Shown here: positions 26,913 through 35,818 of the stretch, piece by piece
Position numbering within the stretch: the first letter of the stretch is position 1
Layout of the letters: the number at the start of each line of letters is the position of its first letter
NCBI GenBank assembly: GCA_000156295.1
Contig: DS999224.1
Span: forward strand, 268,017-332,016
Direction of reading: 5' to 3'
Length of the DNA: 64,000 bases
Source of the DNA: a marine gamma proteobacterium HTCC2148
GTDB lineage: Bacteria > Pseudomonadota > Gammaproteobacteria > Pseudomonadales > Halieaceae
Program-made: the position numbers and the translations under genes
The notes under the pieces: generated by a model
Databases searched by the model: none
Seen by the model: only the letters and a program-made list of their open reading frames with translations
Told to the model about the DNA's origin: nothing

Positions 26913-28322
26913 ATGCTGAATCGACTGGAGTCAGGCTTATTTGGGCTATATCTCGCGATTCTCGTTTGGGTGCCACTACCATTTGCCTCCAATCGGCCCT
27001 GGGGCGCGGGGCTAATGGTATTGCTGCTGTCGGTGGTAATGTTCCTCTGGTTGTTACTGTTTGCCGCAGGTAGGGTTCAGCTGTCACGAGAAGCTTGGCG
27101 GCAAATGCGGCTGCCGTTTACTCTGCTGGCTTTAGTGCAGCTTTGGTTGCTTTTGCAGTGTATTCCGCTGCCGCGCGTCGTGATCGAGGCGTTGTCTCCG
27201 CAGGCTTATGCGTGGCACATACAGCAGGGCTGGCTAACACTTTCACTGGATGTCGCTGCCACTCGCTTTTATTTGCTTCAAGGTTGCGCACTTACCGCCG
27301 GTTTTTTTCTTACTACCGCACTCGTTAACAGCCAGAGTAGGCTGCGTTTGTTACTGCAGATTTTGGTATTCAGCGGTACCTTTCAGGCCGCCTATGGCGC
27401 CTTCATGGTGCTCAGTGGCGTTGAATATGGCTTTTTTGTAGAGAAATACGCTGGGCAGGGAGTCGCCACCGGAACATTCGTTAACCGGAATCACTTGGCC
27501 GGCTACCTGGTGATGTGTCTTTCGGCGGGTATTGGGCTGTTGCTGTCGCAGCTTTCGGTTCATCGACCGGCTAATTGGAAGCATCGACTCGAGGGTTGGT
27601 TGCGGATGCTGATGAGTCCCAAGATTCGTTTGCGGATATATTTAGCTGTCATGGTAATCGCTCTGGTGCTCACGCGCTCTCGCATGGGTAATATTGCATT
27701 TTTTGCGGCCCTGTCGATTACTGGACTGCTGTACATGCGAGCAAGCGGCCATTTTTCTCCCCGTATAATGGCTTTTTTGGGCAGCTTGATTTTGGTAGAC
27801 ACGCTCATTCTCGGTCGATGGTTTGGCTTTGACAAGCTGGTACAGCGTATCGAGCAAACCCGTCCCGAGACTGAGGGGCGATTATGGTCCAATGCTTACA
27901 CTTGGGATTATCTCGAGCGCTTTCCGCTTACAGGATCAGGCGGTGGTTCGTTCTATGGAATTTTTCCCAATTTCCAGCCATCAGACTTGCGGGGCTTTTA
28001 TGACCATGCTCATAACGATTACCTTGAGTTCGCCGTGGAGCTAGGCATTCCTGCGACTATCGTGTTGATGCTCGTCGTATTATTGACCGCTCGCCAGGCG
28101 TTTCAGGTGCTTGTGAAGCGCCGGGCACCCGTGCTCAAAGGTACCGCTTTTGCTGTTCTGATGACGGCGGTTTGGGGGGGGCTTCATTCCACCGCAGACT
28201 TCAATTTACAGATTCCTGCTAACGCACTAACGTTTGTCACTATTCTGGCATTAGCCGCAGTGGCAGGGTCCTTGCAAAGCGTTGGAGCTAAGCCGTCGCA
28301 TGGCTTATCAGCACAGGATTAG
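26913..28322 (+). CDS. O-antigen ligase/polymerase-like membrane protein (Wzy_C)
   Basis: 469 aa, about 11-12 membrane helices. The family mark GTFVNRNHLAGYL near residues 187-199 and the periplasmic loop with YDHAHNDYLEFAVELGIP near 360-378 place it in the WaaL/Wzy_C superfamily, enzymes that join or polymerise undecaprenyl-linked glycans on the periplasmic face. It begins the + strand polysaccharide operon region. A second, EpsG-type polymerase is at 42.1 kb, so one of the two may act as a ligase. Confidence 0.82.
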   Translation: MLNRLESGLFGLYLAILVWVPLPFASNRPWGAGLMVLLLSVVMFLWLLLFAAGRVQLSREAWRQMRLPFTLLALVQLWLLLQCIPLPRVVIEALSPQAYAWHIQQGWLTLSLDVAATRFYLLQGCALTAGFFLTTALVNSQSRLRLLLQILVFSGTFQAAYGAFMVLSGVEYGFFVEKYAGQGVATGTFVNRNHLAGYLVMCLSAGIGLLLSQLSVHRPANWKHRLEGWLRMLMSPKIRLRIYLAVMVIALVLTRSRMGNIAFFAALSITGLLYMRASGHFSPRIMAFLGSLILVDTLILGRWFGFDKLVQRIEQTRPETEGRLWSNAYTWDYLERFPLTGSGGGSFYGIFPNFQPSDLRGFYDHAHNDYLEFAVELGIPATIVLMLVVLLTARQAFQVLVKRRAPVLKGTAFAVLMTAVWGGLHSTADFNLQIPANALTFVTILALAAVAGSLQSVGAKPSHGLSAQD

Positions 28323-28488
28323 TTTGAATTTGCATTGCATAGTGTGAAGTAAGGAGCGGGCTTTGCGGAAATTTGCCATCTTTTTTGGATCGAAGTTTTT
28401 AAGAAAAAAAGGGTACAATGACCTCGCGAAATGAAATTTACACACGTGATTGCCGAATTAGCAATGCGATCGAGGAACTTCACCAGCA

Positions 28489-29688
28489 ATGAAGTACGGT
28501 AGATTTTTTTGCCACATAATTCGGGTCGGAGCTTTAGCAACATGCGCACCACTGTTTGCGCTGGAGCCTGCCAACCTCAACTGGGGCTCAGTTTATGTGA
28601 CCCCTACCTTGGATACGCGGGTTGAATACGTCGACAACTTGTTTCGTACCCCCGACAACGCAAAAGAAACCGGCTTGACTGTCATAGAGCCAGAGGTACA
28701 GGCCTGGCTGCAAAACGGGCTTAACACTTATTCCATTGCTTATAAACTCACTGACTGGCGCTATTTTGACAGTAGTGATGACGACTTCATCGATCACCAG
28801 TTCAATATTGACGTTCATCATGAGTTCAATGCTAAAAACGTCTGGAACATCTACGGTGAGTATATAGATGCTCACGAAGAGCGCGGTACTGGATTGTCTG
28901 AGGGCGTTGCAAGCCTCATAGACGAGCCTGTTGAATTCCAGCGAGATACCCTGGGTACGGACTATACGCTCGGCAATGATGGGTCTAAGGGTCGAGTGCT
29001 ACTCGATGCGCAGTATCTAGATAAAGAGTACCAAAACTTTCAAGATCTTACGCAATATCGAAATCACACGACGAACCAACTAGCAGGAACTTTTTTTTGG
29101 AAAGTGACCGGCAAGACAGATGTTTTAGCTGAGGTGAAGTATCAGGAGGCGCGCTATGAAGAGGTTGATCCTCTGGGTCTTGGCGGGAGCTATGACAGTG
29201 ATGAATATAATTATTTCTTGGGCATAACTTGGGACTCCAGTGCGAAAACCGCTGGCAGCATCAAACTGGGCAATTTTGAGAGGACATACAAGTCACAAAA
29301 GCGCCAAGACGACGATGGGTTTTCGTGGGAGGTTGATGTGTATTATAAACCTCGTACCTATTCGGTTTTTCATCTGGCGTCCAAGCGCCTCAGTCAAGAA
29401 ACTACTGGCATTGGTGATTCAATAAATACTCAGAAATCGCGCTTAAATTGGGACCACGACTGGAACAGTCGCTCGAGCACACAGCTTTCCGTACTGCTTC
29501 AAAACGAGGATTACTCAGGCTCGGAGCGTGAAGACGATCTGCGCGGAGTAGAAGCTGTGTTCAAGTACTCGCTGCGTCGTTGGGCGGATTTGAGTGCGGG
29601 TTACCGCTACGAAGAGCGTGACTCAGATTTCGATTTATATGATTACGACCGTAGCACGGTCTTCGTGGAAGCGAAGTTCAGCTTGTAA
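28489..29688 (+). CDS. Outer-membrane beta-barrel protein of the polysaccharide locus
   Basis: 399 aa with signal peptide (cleavage near CAPLFALEP) and alternating amphipathic strands through to a C-terminal aromatic-rich strand ending in Leu after Phe (VFVEAKFSL), the usual barrel ending. It resembles BBP2/DUF2320-type barrels found with Wzx/Wzy exopolysaccharide genes, thought to help pass polymer through the outer membrane. The export protein at 30.2 kb is short and lacks an outer-membrane helix, which makes a separate barrel plausible. Confidence 0.75.
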   Translation: MKYGRFFCHIIRVGALATCAPLFALEPANLNWGSVYVTPTLDTRVEYVDNLFRTPDNAKETGLTVIEPEVQAWLQNGLNTYSIAYKLTDWRYFDSSDDDFIDHQFNIDVHHEFNAKNVWNIYGEYIDAHEERGTGLSEGVASLIDEPVEFQRDTLGTDYTLGNDGSKGRVLLDAQYLDKEYQNFQDLTQYRNHTTNQLAGTFFWKVTGKTDVLAEVKYQEARYEEVDPLGLGGSYDSDEYNYFLGITWDSSAKTAGSIKLGNFERTYKSQKRQDDDGFSWEVDVYYKPRTYSVFHLASKRLSQETTGIGDSINTQKSRLNWDHDWNSRSSTQLSVLLQNEDYSGSEREDDLRGVEAVFKYSLRRWADLSAGYRYEERDSDFDLYDYDRSTVFVEAKFSL

Positions 29689-29698
29689 TGAGTAACCT

Positions 29699-30163
29699 GT
29701 GATTCGTAGCGCGAGGCTGTTTTTTGCATCGCCGGTGCTGATAATGGTTGCACTTCTGGGTTTGGAGGGCGCACGCACCGTCTGCGACGACCTGGTTTTT
29801 ACCACAGCGGCTACTCAACTCTCTTTCTGGGGTAGAGAAAGCTACCAGCCAACTGTTCAAACGATTGATCTCACCGGACAGCAGCTGGAATCGTTACTAC
29901 AACGTTCGCCCTCGAAGCCCAATTATCTCGCTGAGCAAGCTTATTTTCTGTCTTGGAAGGGGTATGCTTCGGACGACGTTGCGCAGCGCCTTGCCTATAA
30001 TAAAAGCGCGGCTTCGACTCAATTACAAGCTTTAGCGCAACGTCCCGCCTACCGACAGGGCTGGGCAGAAATGATAGAGTATTCATCTCGAATGAGCGGA
30101 GGTGGCGAGATGCTGGAACAGGCACAGGCTCGTTTCGTCGCTCTGCAACCCGCCGCTAACTGA
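29699..30163 (+). CDS. VpsP-like polysaccharide biosynthesis protein, hypothetical
   Basis: 154 aa from GTG 29699, ten bases after the barrel gene. One N-terminal membrane anchor (FFASPVLIMVALLGLEGA), then a helical periplasmic domain (QQLESLLQRSPSKPNYL, YNKSAASTQLQALAQRPAY). Size, topology and place next to the SLBB export and Wzc-like genes recall VpsP of the Vibrio vps locus; sequence identity cannot be checked here. Function of that family is unknown. Confidence 0.55.
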   Translation: MIRSARLFFASPVLIMVALLGLEGARTVCDDLVFTTAATQLSFWGRESYQPTVQTIDLTGQQLESLLQRSPSKPNYLAEQAYFLSWKGYASDDVAQRLAYNKSAASTQLQALAQRPAYRQGWAEMIEYSSRMSGGGEMLEQAQARFVALQPAAN

Positions 30164-30177
30164 GGCTGACAGCTCTC

Positions 30178-30717
30178 GTGATCAAACGGATTGGATACAT
30201 ACTGGCGTTGCTAAGCACCCTAATGGCAGGTGGCTTTGTACAGGGGCAGGATGCCGCCGGCTATACGCTCAATGCGGGTGACTCCATTCGAATCTATGTT
30301 TACGGTGAGCCTGATCTCACCTTTGGGAATCTGCTAATTGGCCAAAATGGTCGTATTTCTTATCCTTTTTTGGGTGAGTTCAAAGTCACTGGTAAAACTT
30401 CAGGACAATTACAGCAGTTGTTGGTGGACGGTTTAAAGCCGGATTATCTGATAGATCCCCGTGTTTCCGTTAGCGTAACGCGCTATCGCCCGTTTTTTAT
30501 CAATGGCGAGGTAAATCGCCCGGGAGGGGTGGATTTTCAGCCCGGCTTGACACTGCGTAAGGCAATTTCGCTGGCGGGGGGGTTCACCGAGCGCGCTAAC
30601 AAGAAGCGCATTCTTGTGATAGCTGATAAAGACCCGAACCGCGAAGAGCAAGAGGTGGGGCTGGATTACCGGGTGCAGCCCGGAGACATAATCACCGTGC
30701 AGGACACCTTTTTTTAG
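30178..30717 (+). CDS. Polysaccharide export protein (Poly_export + SLBB, short Wza type)
   Basis: 179 aa from GTG 30178. Signal peptide, then Poly_export domain (YTLNAGDSIRIYVYGEPDLT ... DPRVSVSVTRYRPFFINGEV) and one SLBB domain (RPGGVDFQPGLTLRKAISLAGGF). No Cys lipobox in the right place and no C-terminal amphipathic helix for the outer-membrane pore of Wza, so it is a short VpsN-like form that probably works with the barrel protein. The stop TAG is directly followed by the ATG of the Wzc-like gene. Confidence 0.88.
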   Translation: MIKRIGYILALLSTLMAGGFVQGQDAAGYTLNAGDSIRIYVYGEPDLTFGNLLIGQNGRISYPFLGEFKVTGKTSGQLQQLLVDGLKPDYLIDPRVSVSVTRYRPFFINGEVNRPGGVDFQPGLTLRKAISLAGGFTERANKKRILVIADKDPNREEQEVGLDYRVQPGDIITVQDTFF

Positions 30718-32958
30718 ATGAACGAGTTTCTTGGCCAGAACCAGCAAATGATGCCTCAGTCGGCGCAAGGTATGCGTGTGCCCCTTGGTGATGAGGTCAT
30801 CGATTTGGCGCGTTACCTACGTGCAATATTGCATTACAAGTGGCCGATAATAGGGCTGGGATTTGCGTTGACACTGCTCGCCGGACTTTGGGTGTACACC
30901 CTCGAGCCCATTTATCGCGCGTCTGCGTCCATAGTAATGGAAACCCAGGAAGCCAACGTGGTAAATGTTGAGCAGGTGTACACGATGGGTCACCAGGGTT
31001 ATGACTACTACCAGACCCAGTTTGAAATTCTGAAAAGCCGCAGCTTGGCCGAGCGGGTGGTGCGCAAGCTAAACCTGCACAAACACCCTTATTTTGCATC
31101 TTCTGCGGCTAAGACGGCCGAAAAAGAGGCAGGATTTAGCTTAAAAACTCTGTTACCGGCGCGGAGCAAAGAGCCACCGCTGCAGTTGACTGAGGAGCAG
31201 CAAGAAGCACTCGATATTAAACGAGCGACCGGATATGTAGTCAGCGGGCTGGATGTTTCTCCCGTAGATTACAGTCATATTGCCTACCTTAGTTTTGAAT
31301 CGACAGATGCCCGCTTAACAGCCGAGATAGTAAACGCAGCCGCACAGGCGTTTATTGACGGCAATCTTGAAAATCGGCTGGAGGGCACCCTGCAGGCTAC
31401 ACAGTGGCTCACCACTCGACTAGAAGACCTTAAGGAAGGCCTCGGTCAGAGCGAGATGGCCCTGCAGGCTTTTCGTGATGAGGAGGGGCTGGTAGATATT
31501 GCCGGCGTAACTGGCTCCGGTGGAAGCGAGTTACAGCTATTGTCGTTGCGTATGGAACAAGCGCGAGAGGCGCGTATAGAAGCCCAGAACATCAAAGACG
31601 ATGTACAGAGTATGGGCAGCACCACCACTGAAGAGCTGATGACCGTGCCTGCCGTGTTGCAGCACCAGGTGATTCGCGACATCAAGCGTGAGCAGTCTTT
31701 GGCGGAACGTCGTTTGTCTGAATTGGGTAAACGCTACGGCCAAAAACACCCAAAAATAATCTCCGCACAGTCAGATCTTAACGCTGCAACCAGGGATCTC
31801 GCTACCGAGGTACGCAAGGTGGTTTCTGGTATTAGTCGAGAATATGAGCTAGCCCTGCGTAATGAAGAAGAGCTAGAAGCTTCCTGGGAGGCGCGTAAAA
31901 GCGAGATGCAGGAGTTCAATCGCGTTGAATTCCGTCTGCAGGAGTTGCAGCGGGAAGTTGATACAAATCTGCAGCTGTACAATATTTTCTTCACGCGGAT
32001 TAAAAACGTGAGCGAAACAGGTGGCTTCGAAAAGCCACATGCCCGTATCGTTGATAGCGCCGCGGTCCCGGGTTCACCGGTGCGGCCAAAAAAGCGGCTT
32101 ATCGTAATGGCAGCATTGGTCGTTAGCCTACTGTTTGGTTGTGCAGTTGCCATATTGCTAGACATACTCGATAACACCGTTAAGCGCCCTGAGGATATAC
32201 ATGAGAAGCTCAGTTCATCGATGCTGGGCACCATTCCCAAAATGAAAACCGATAACGAGGGTTCGTTTGAGCAAGTTTGGCAGAACCCGCAGGGTATCTA
32301 TGCCGAGGCTATTAGAACGATTCGCACCGGTGTAGTACTCAGTAGCCTCGATGACCCGGCTAAAATTATTGTGGTGACATCCACGCTACCTGGTGAAGGT
32401 AAGTCGACAACGGTTCTCAACCTTGGTGCTGCTTTTGGGCAAATGGAGAACACGTTGGTAATTGGTGCCGACCTGCGGCGGCCTAGCTTGGCCAGAATGT
32501 GTAATCTGACACCTAACCAGCAGGGCCTCAGTCACTTTGTGTCTGGTGCAGCGTCTTTGGACAGTTGTATCGAAAATGTAGAGGAGTTGGGTATTTATGT
32601 GATGCCCGCGGGCATCATTCCACCCAATCCGCTTGAAATGATCAGTTCCAGGCTCTTCGTGAACGCTCTGGAGCAGCTGAAAGAGCGCTTTGATCGAATA
32701 GTGATCGACTCCGCGCCGGTGCAGGCAGTGAGCGATGCCTTAATACTGGCCAGCTACGCCGATTCAGTTATCTATTTAGTGGAGGCAAATTCGACGTCCG
32801 CTACCCAGGCCAGAAAAGGAATTGCTGCTATTGTCGCGAATAACGAGCCACTCACAGGTGTAATACTCAACCAGTTTGATGCTAAAAAAGCCCGTAGCTA
32901 TTACGGCAGTGGCTATGAGTATGGCGACTACTATGCCTCACAATCAGAAACTCACTAA
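30718..32958 (+). CDS. Wzc-like polysaccharide co-polymerase with BY-kinase domain
   Basis: 746 aa. Wzz domain with membrane helices near 40-58 and 460-480 enclosing a long coiled periplasmic region; then the cytoplasmic tyrosine-kinase domain with Walker A PGEGKSTT near residue 558, Walker A' GADLRRPS and Walker B-like RIVIDSAPV. The C terminus is a Tyr cluster (Tyr728, 729, 733, 735, 738, 739) typical of autophosphorylation. It sets chain length and drives Wzy-dependent export. Directly abuts the export gene and is followed by its likely phosphatase. Confidence 0.93.
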   Translation: MNEFLGQNQQMMPQSAQGMRVPLGDEVIDLARYLRAILHYKWPIIGLGFALTLLAGLWVYTLEPIYRASASIVMETQEANVVNVEQVYTMGHQGYDYYQTQFEILKSRSLAERVVRKLNLHKHPYFASSAAKTAEKEAGFSLKTLLPARSKEPPLQLTEEQQEALDIKRATGYVVSGLDVSPVDYSHIAYLSFESTDARLTAEIVNAAAQAFIDGNLENRLEGTLQATQWLTTRLEDLKEGLGQSEMALQAFRDEEGLVDIAGVTGSGGSELQLLSLRMEQAREARIEAQNIKDDVQSMGSTTTEELMTVPAVLQHQVIRDIKREQSLAERRLSELGKRYGQKHPKIISAQSDLNAATRDLATEVRKVVSGISREYELALRNEEELEASWEARKSEMQEFNRVEFRLQELQREVDTNLQLYNIFFTRIKNVSETGGFEKPHARIVDSAAVPGSPVRPKKRLIVMAALVVSLLFGCAVAILLDILDNTVKRPEDIHEKLSSSMLGTIPKMKTDNEGSFEQVWQNPQGIYAEAIRTIRTGVVLSSLDDPAKIIVVTSTLPGEGKSTTVLNLGAAFGQMENTLVIGADLRRPSLARMCNLTPNQQGLSHFVSGAASLDSCIENVEELGIYVMPAGIIPPNPLEMISSRLFVNALEQLKERFDRIVIDSAPVQAVSDALILASYADSVIYLVEANSTSATQARKGIAAIVANNEPLTGVILNQFDAKKARSYYGSGYEYGDYYASQSETH

Positions 32959-33021
32959 GCTGGTCTTTTTCGAGAATGAGGCGGGCCGTCATTCCAGCAA
33001 CCGGTTAGGTGGTCCCATAAC

Positions 33022-33795
33022 GTGATCGACCTTCACGCCCACTTACTTCCTGGTGTAGATGATGGCCCAGACACCTTAGAGCAGTCCCTGGAGCTCTGTC
33101 GCCTGGCTGCTTCCTCCGGCACCACGCACGCCATCTGCACTCCTCACATTCATCCCGGCCGCTGGGAAAACACTCGCAAATCTATTCAGGTAAAATTCGC
33201 CAAATTGCAACGAGCAGTAGCCCAACAGTGCATCCCGCTGCATCTTGGCTTCGCCGCTGAGGTACGCTTAACCGACGAAATTATTACCCAGATCACAAAC
33301 AACCAAATCCCTTTCTACGGTGAAGTGGACGGCTATGAAATAATGCTGCTGGAATTCCCCCACAGCCATATCATCCCCGGCAGCGATAAACTGGTGCAGT
33401 GGTTGATGAATAGGAAAATACGACCACTAATCGCTCACCCCGAACGCAACAAGCAGGTAATGAAAGATCCGGCGCTGTTGCAACCCTTTATTGATGCGGA
33501 TTGCTGGCTGCAGGTAACTGCCGGTTCGATTATTGGCGCATTTGGCGACGGCGCTCAGACTATCGCCCGACAGTTACTTGATGATGATGCGATAACTGTT
33601 ATCGCGAGCGATGGCCACAATGAAAAGGCTCGCCCTCCGGTACTTAAGGAGGCTTTTACTCATACCAGTGAAGTTTATGGCGTGGAGCGCGCACACCGCC
33701 TGATGCAGAGCACTCCCGCCAGTATCATTTCCAGCCAGTTTCATGGGCAGTCGCTTGCGCCCTTGACGCCGTTCGACTCAGTAGTTTTTGAGTAG
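33022..33795 (+). CDS. PHP-domain tyrosine-protein phosphatase (CpsB/YwqE type)
   Basis: 257 aa from GTG 33022. DLHAHLLPGVDDG (residues 3-15), CTPHIHPG, LIAHPERN and SDGHN supply the metal ligands of the PHP fold. Enzymes of this type dephosphorylate the Tyr cluster of the cognate Wzc/CpsD kinase and are most common in Firmicutes; Gram-negative loci more often have low-molecular-weight phosphatases. Placement directly after the kinase supports the pairing. Confidence 0.88.
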   Translation: MIDLHAHLLPGVDDGPDTLEQSLELCRLAASSGTTHAICTPHIHPGRWENTRKSIQVKFAKLQRAVAQQCIPLHLGFAAEVRLTDEIITQITNNQIPFYGEVDGYEIMLLEFPHSHIIPGSDKLVQWLMNRKIRPLIAHPERNKQVMKDPALLQPFIDADCWLQVTAGSIIGAFGDGAQTIARQLLDDDAITVIASDGHNEKARPPVLKEAFTHTSEVYGVERAHRLMQSTPASIISSQFHGQSLAPLTPFDSVVFE

Positions 33796-33801
33796 TTTGA
33801 G

Positions 33802-35148
33802 ATGTTCCTATTGATGAAGGCCTACTTGTCGGATCAAGGAATGAGTCCTACTTTGCTAAGAGCGCTCTTGGGCAGTGCCGGTATCCGCACAGTCGGCATG
33901 GGTTTGAGTTTTCTGGTGGGGGTGCAATTGGCTCGTGCGCTCGGGGTAGAAGGTTATGGCATCTATGGGCTTGCCATGTCGATTATTTCTATAGCCATGA
34001 CTTTTGCAGCATTTGGTCTGCCGCAACTTGTCACGCGCGAGTCTGCCAGGGCTTATACAAATAACGATTGGGCAGGGCTTTACGCGCTGCTGCGATGGTG
34101 TAGCCGCACGGTTTGCCTGCTCGCATTACCGGCCGCAACTGTTGGAATCATAGCTGCCTATTGGCAGAAGGATTTCTCAGGAATTACTCTGCTATATGCC
34201 GTTGTGGCCGGTCTGCTTATCGTGATTCTTACGCCCCTGGCCGACATTTATGGCTCAGCATTACGAGGGCTTCAGCACATTGTAAAAGGGCAACTCCCAG
34301 AGGCAATTTTCCGGCCGTTGTTCTACTCGCTCTTTCTGTACGTAGGTGTAGTTAGCTATCCTGCAGCTGTTGGGCCTCAGGGAGCAATGGCGCTGCAGGT
34401 TCTGGCAGTAGCACTTTCCGCTCTCGTTGCTTATTTTTTACTACAGCGAGTATTACCCAAGGTGTCGCCGCAAGATGTCACTCATGCGCAATCGGCGCAG
34501 TGGTTCCAAGGTGCATGGCCAATGGCGTTGACTGAGGCCATGCGTGTTGTGCAGGGCAACCTGCCAATTTTGGTCTTGGGGGTGCTGGCTAGCACATACC
34601 TGGTAGGTATTTATCGGGTGGGCAGTTCAGTGTACCTATTGCTGACATTTCCGCTTACGCTAATCAATATAGTGTTTTCCCCCATTTTTGCACAGCTTCA
34701 CAGCGCGCAAGAGCAGCACAAGTTGCAGCAACTGTTAGGTTTGGCCAGTCGGGCTATGGTTTTGGGTGTGTTTTTATTGACCCTCCCCTTTATTTTTTTT
34801 GGTGAGGATATTCTGGGGTTTCTGTTTGGTGATGAGTTTCGTGAGGCCAACTCTATACTTCTCGTTCTTGGGGGTGGAGCAATTGTAGGGTCTTTTTTTG
34901 GTCCGGGTGCTACCTTGTTGAATATGACTGGCCATGAACGGCTTGTGACGCGCAGTCTAGGTTTTTCATTACTTGTGTTTTTTGTTATCGCTCCTCCACT
35001 AGTTGCGATGACTGATGCAGAAGGGGCGGCAATTGCCAGTTCTATAGTCTTCATTGCGTGGAATGCGGTAATGTGTTTTCGGGCAAGAAGGGTTTTATCT
35101 CTAGACTCGTCGGTCATCGGTGGTTTGAAGTTCGGGTGGCTATCATGA
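33802..35148 (+). CDS. Wzx-type polysaccharide flippase
   Basis: 448 aa with about 12 predicted membrane helices and the MOP/RfbX-family layout: GLSFLVGVQLARALGVEGYG near the N terminus and a polysaccharide-synthesis C-terminal half. It would move undecaprenyl-PP-linked repeat units to the periplasm. Six bases after the phosphatase gene; its stop overlaps the acetyltransferase start (ATGA). MurJ is less likely given the locus. Confidence 0.87.
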   Translation: MFLLMKAYLSDQGMSPTLLRALLGSAGIRTVGMGLSFLVGVQLARALGVEGYGIYGLAMSIISIAMTFAAFGLPQLVTRESARAYTNNDWAGLYALLRWCSRTVCLLALPAATVGIIAAYWQKDFSGITLLYAVVAGLLIVILTPLADIYGSALRGLQHIVKGQLPEAIFRPLFYSLFLYVGVVSYPAAVGPQGAMALQVLAVALSALVAYFLLQRVLPKVSPQDVTHAQSAQWFQGAWPMALTEAMRVVQGNLPILVLGVLASTYLVGIYRVGSSVYLLLTFPLTLINIVFSPIFAQLHSAQEQHKLQQLLGLASRAMVLGVFLLTLPFIFFGEDILGFLFGDEFREANSILLVLGGGAIVGSFFGPGATLLNMTGHERLVTRSLGFSLLVFFVIAPPLVAMTDAEGAAIASSIVFIAWNAVMCFRARRVLSLDSSVIGGLKFGWLS

Positions 35149-35752
35149 CACGTTCTCGTGAATGGATGATGAAAAAGCATTTGATCCTTTTCACGCGTAA
35201 GCTTGGCTCAGTATTAACACGGTCTAAAAAGAAATGGAATTCCGCTTCTATACGTTTAGGTGCCACTTTAAATGCAAGTATAAAAATTCAAGGTACGTAT
35301 AATTTTGGAAAAGGCGTGGAGCTTCGAGCGACTGATGGCGGAATTATTCAGCTTGGGAAGAGGGTGTCCATCGGAAGGAATTCGGTACTAATTGCCCAAG
35401 GGGGGAGATTGTGATCGGTGATGATTGTTATATCGGTGATGGTTCCTTCATAGTGGCGAAAGAGGCTGTCAGCGTTGGTTCCGGAACGTTAATTGCGGAA
35501 TATGTTGTCATTCGTGATCAGGACCACTCCATAGATAGTTTGCCAATTCGCTTGGCTGGTTTTGAAACGGCGCCGATTGAAATAGGTGATGGCGTATGGG
35601 TGGGCTGTAAAGCTACTATTTTGCGTGGTGTCAGAGTGGGCGACGGTGCTGTTATTGGCGCCCATGCGCTTGTTAGGTCAAATATCCCGGACGGAATGTT
35701 GGCGGTGGGGCTGCCTGCCAAGGCAGTTCGATGTTTGAGAAATACCGCATAA
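35145..35752 (+). pseudogene. Left-handed beta-helix O-acetyltransferase (WbbJ-like) split by a frameshift in a G6 run
   Basis: From ATG 35145 the frame reads 88 residues of the N-terminal half (helix, then hexapeptide repeats to VSIGRNSVLIAQGG) and stops at 35414; the second half (IGDDCYIGDGSFI ... EIGDGVWVGCKATILRG, IGAHALVRSNIPDGMLAVGLPA) goes on in another frame to 35752. One more G in the run at 35400-35405 would join them as QGGEIVIGDD with a perfect repeat pattern. The product would then be 202 aa, normal for sugar or serine acetyltransferase-like enzymes of polysaccharide loci. Either a true loss, a slippage (phase-variable) tract, or a base-calling error. Confidence 0.8.
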
Positions 35753-35818
35753 ATTGTCTAGTAGATAGGATGTTTTGATATCGTTTTTTCTGCCTGTGAG
35801 ATTTGATATTTTTCCCAG

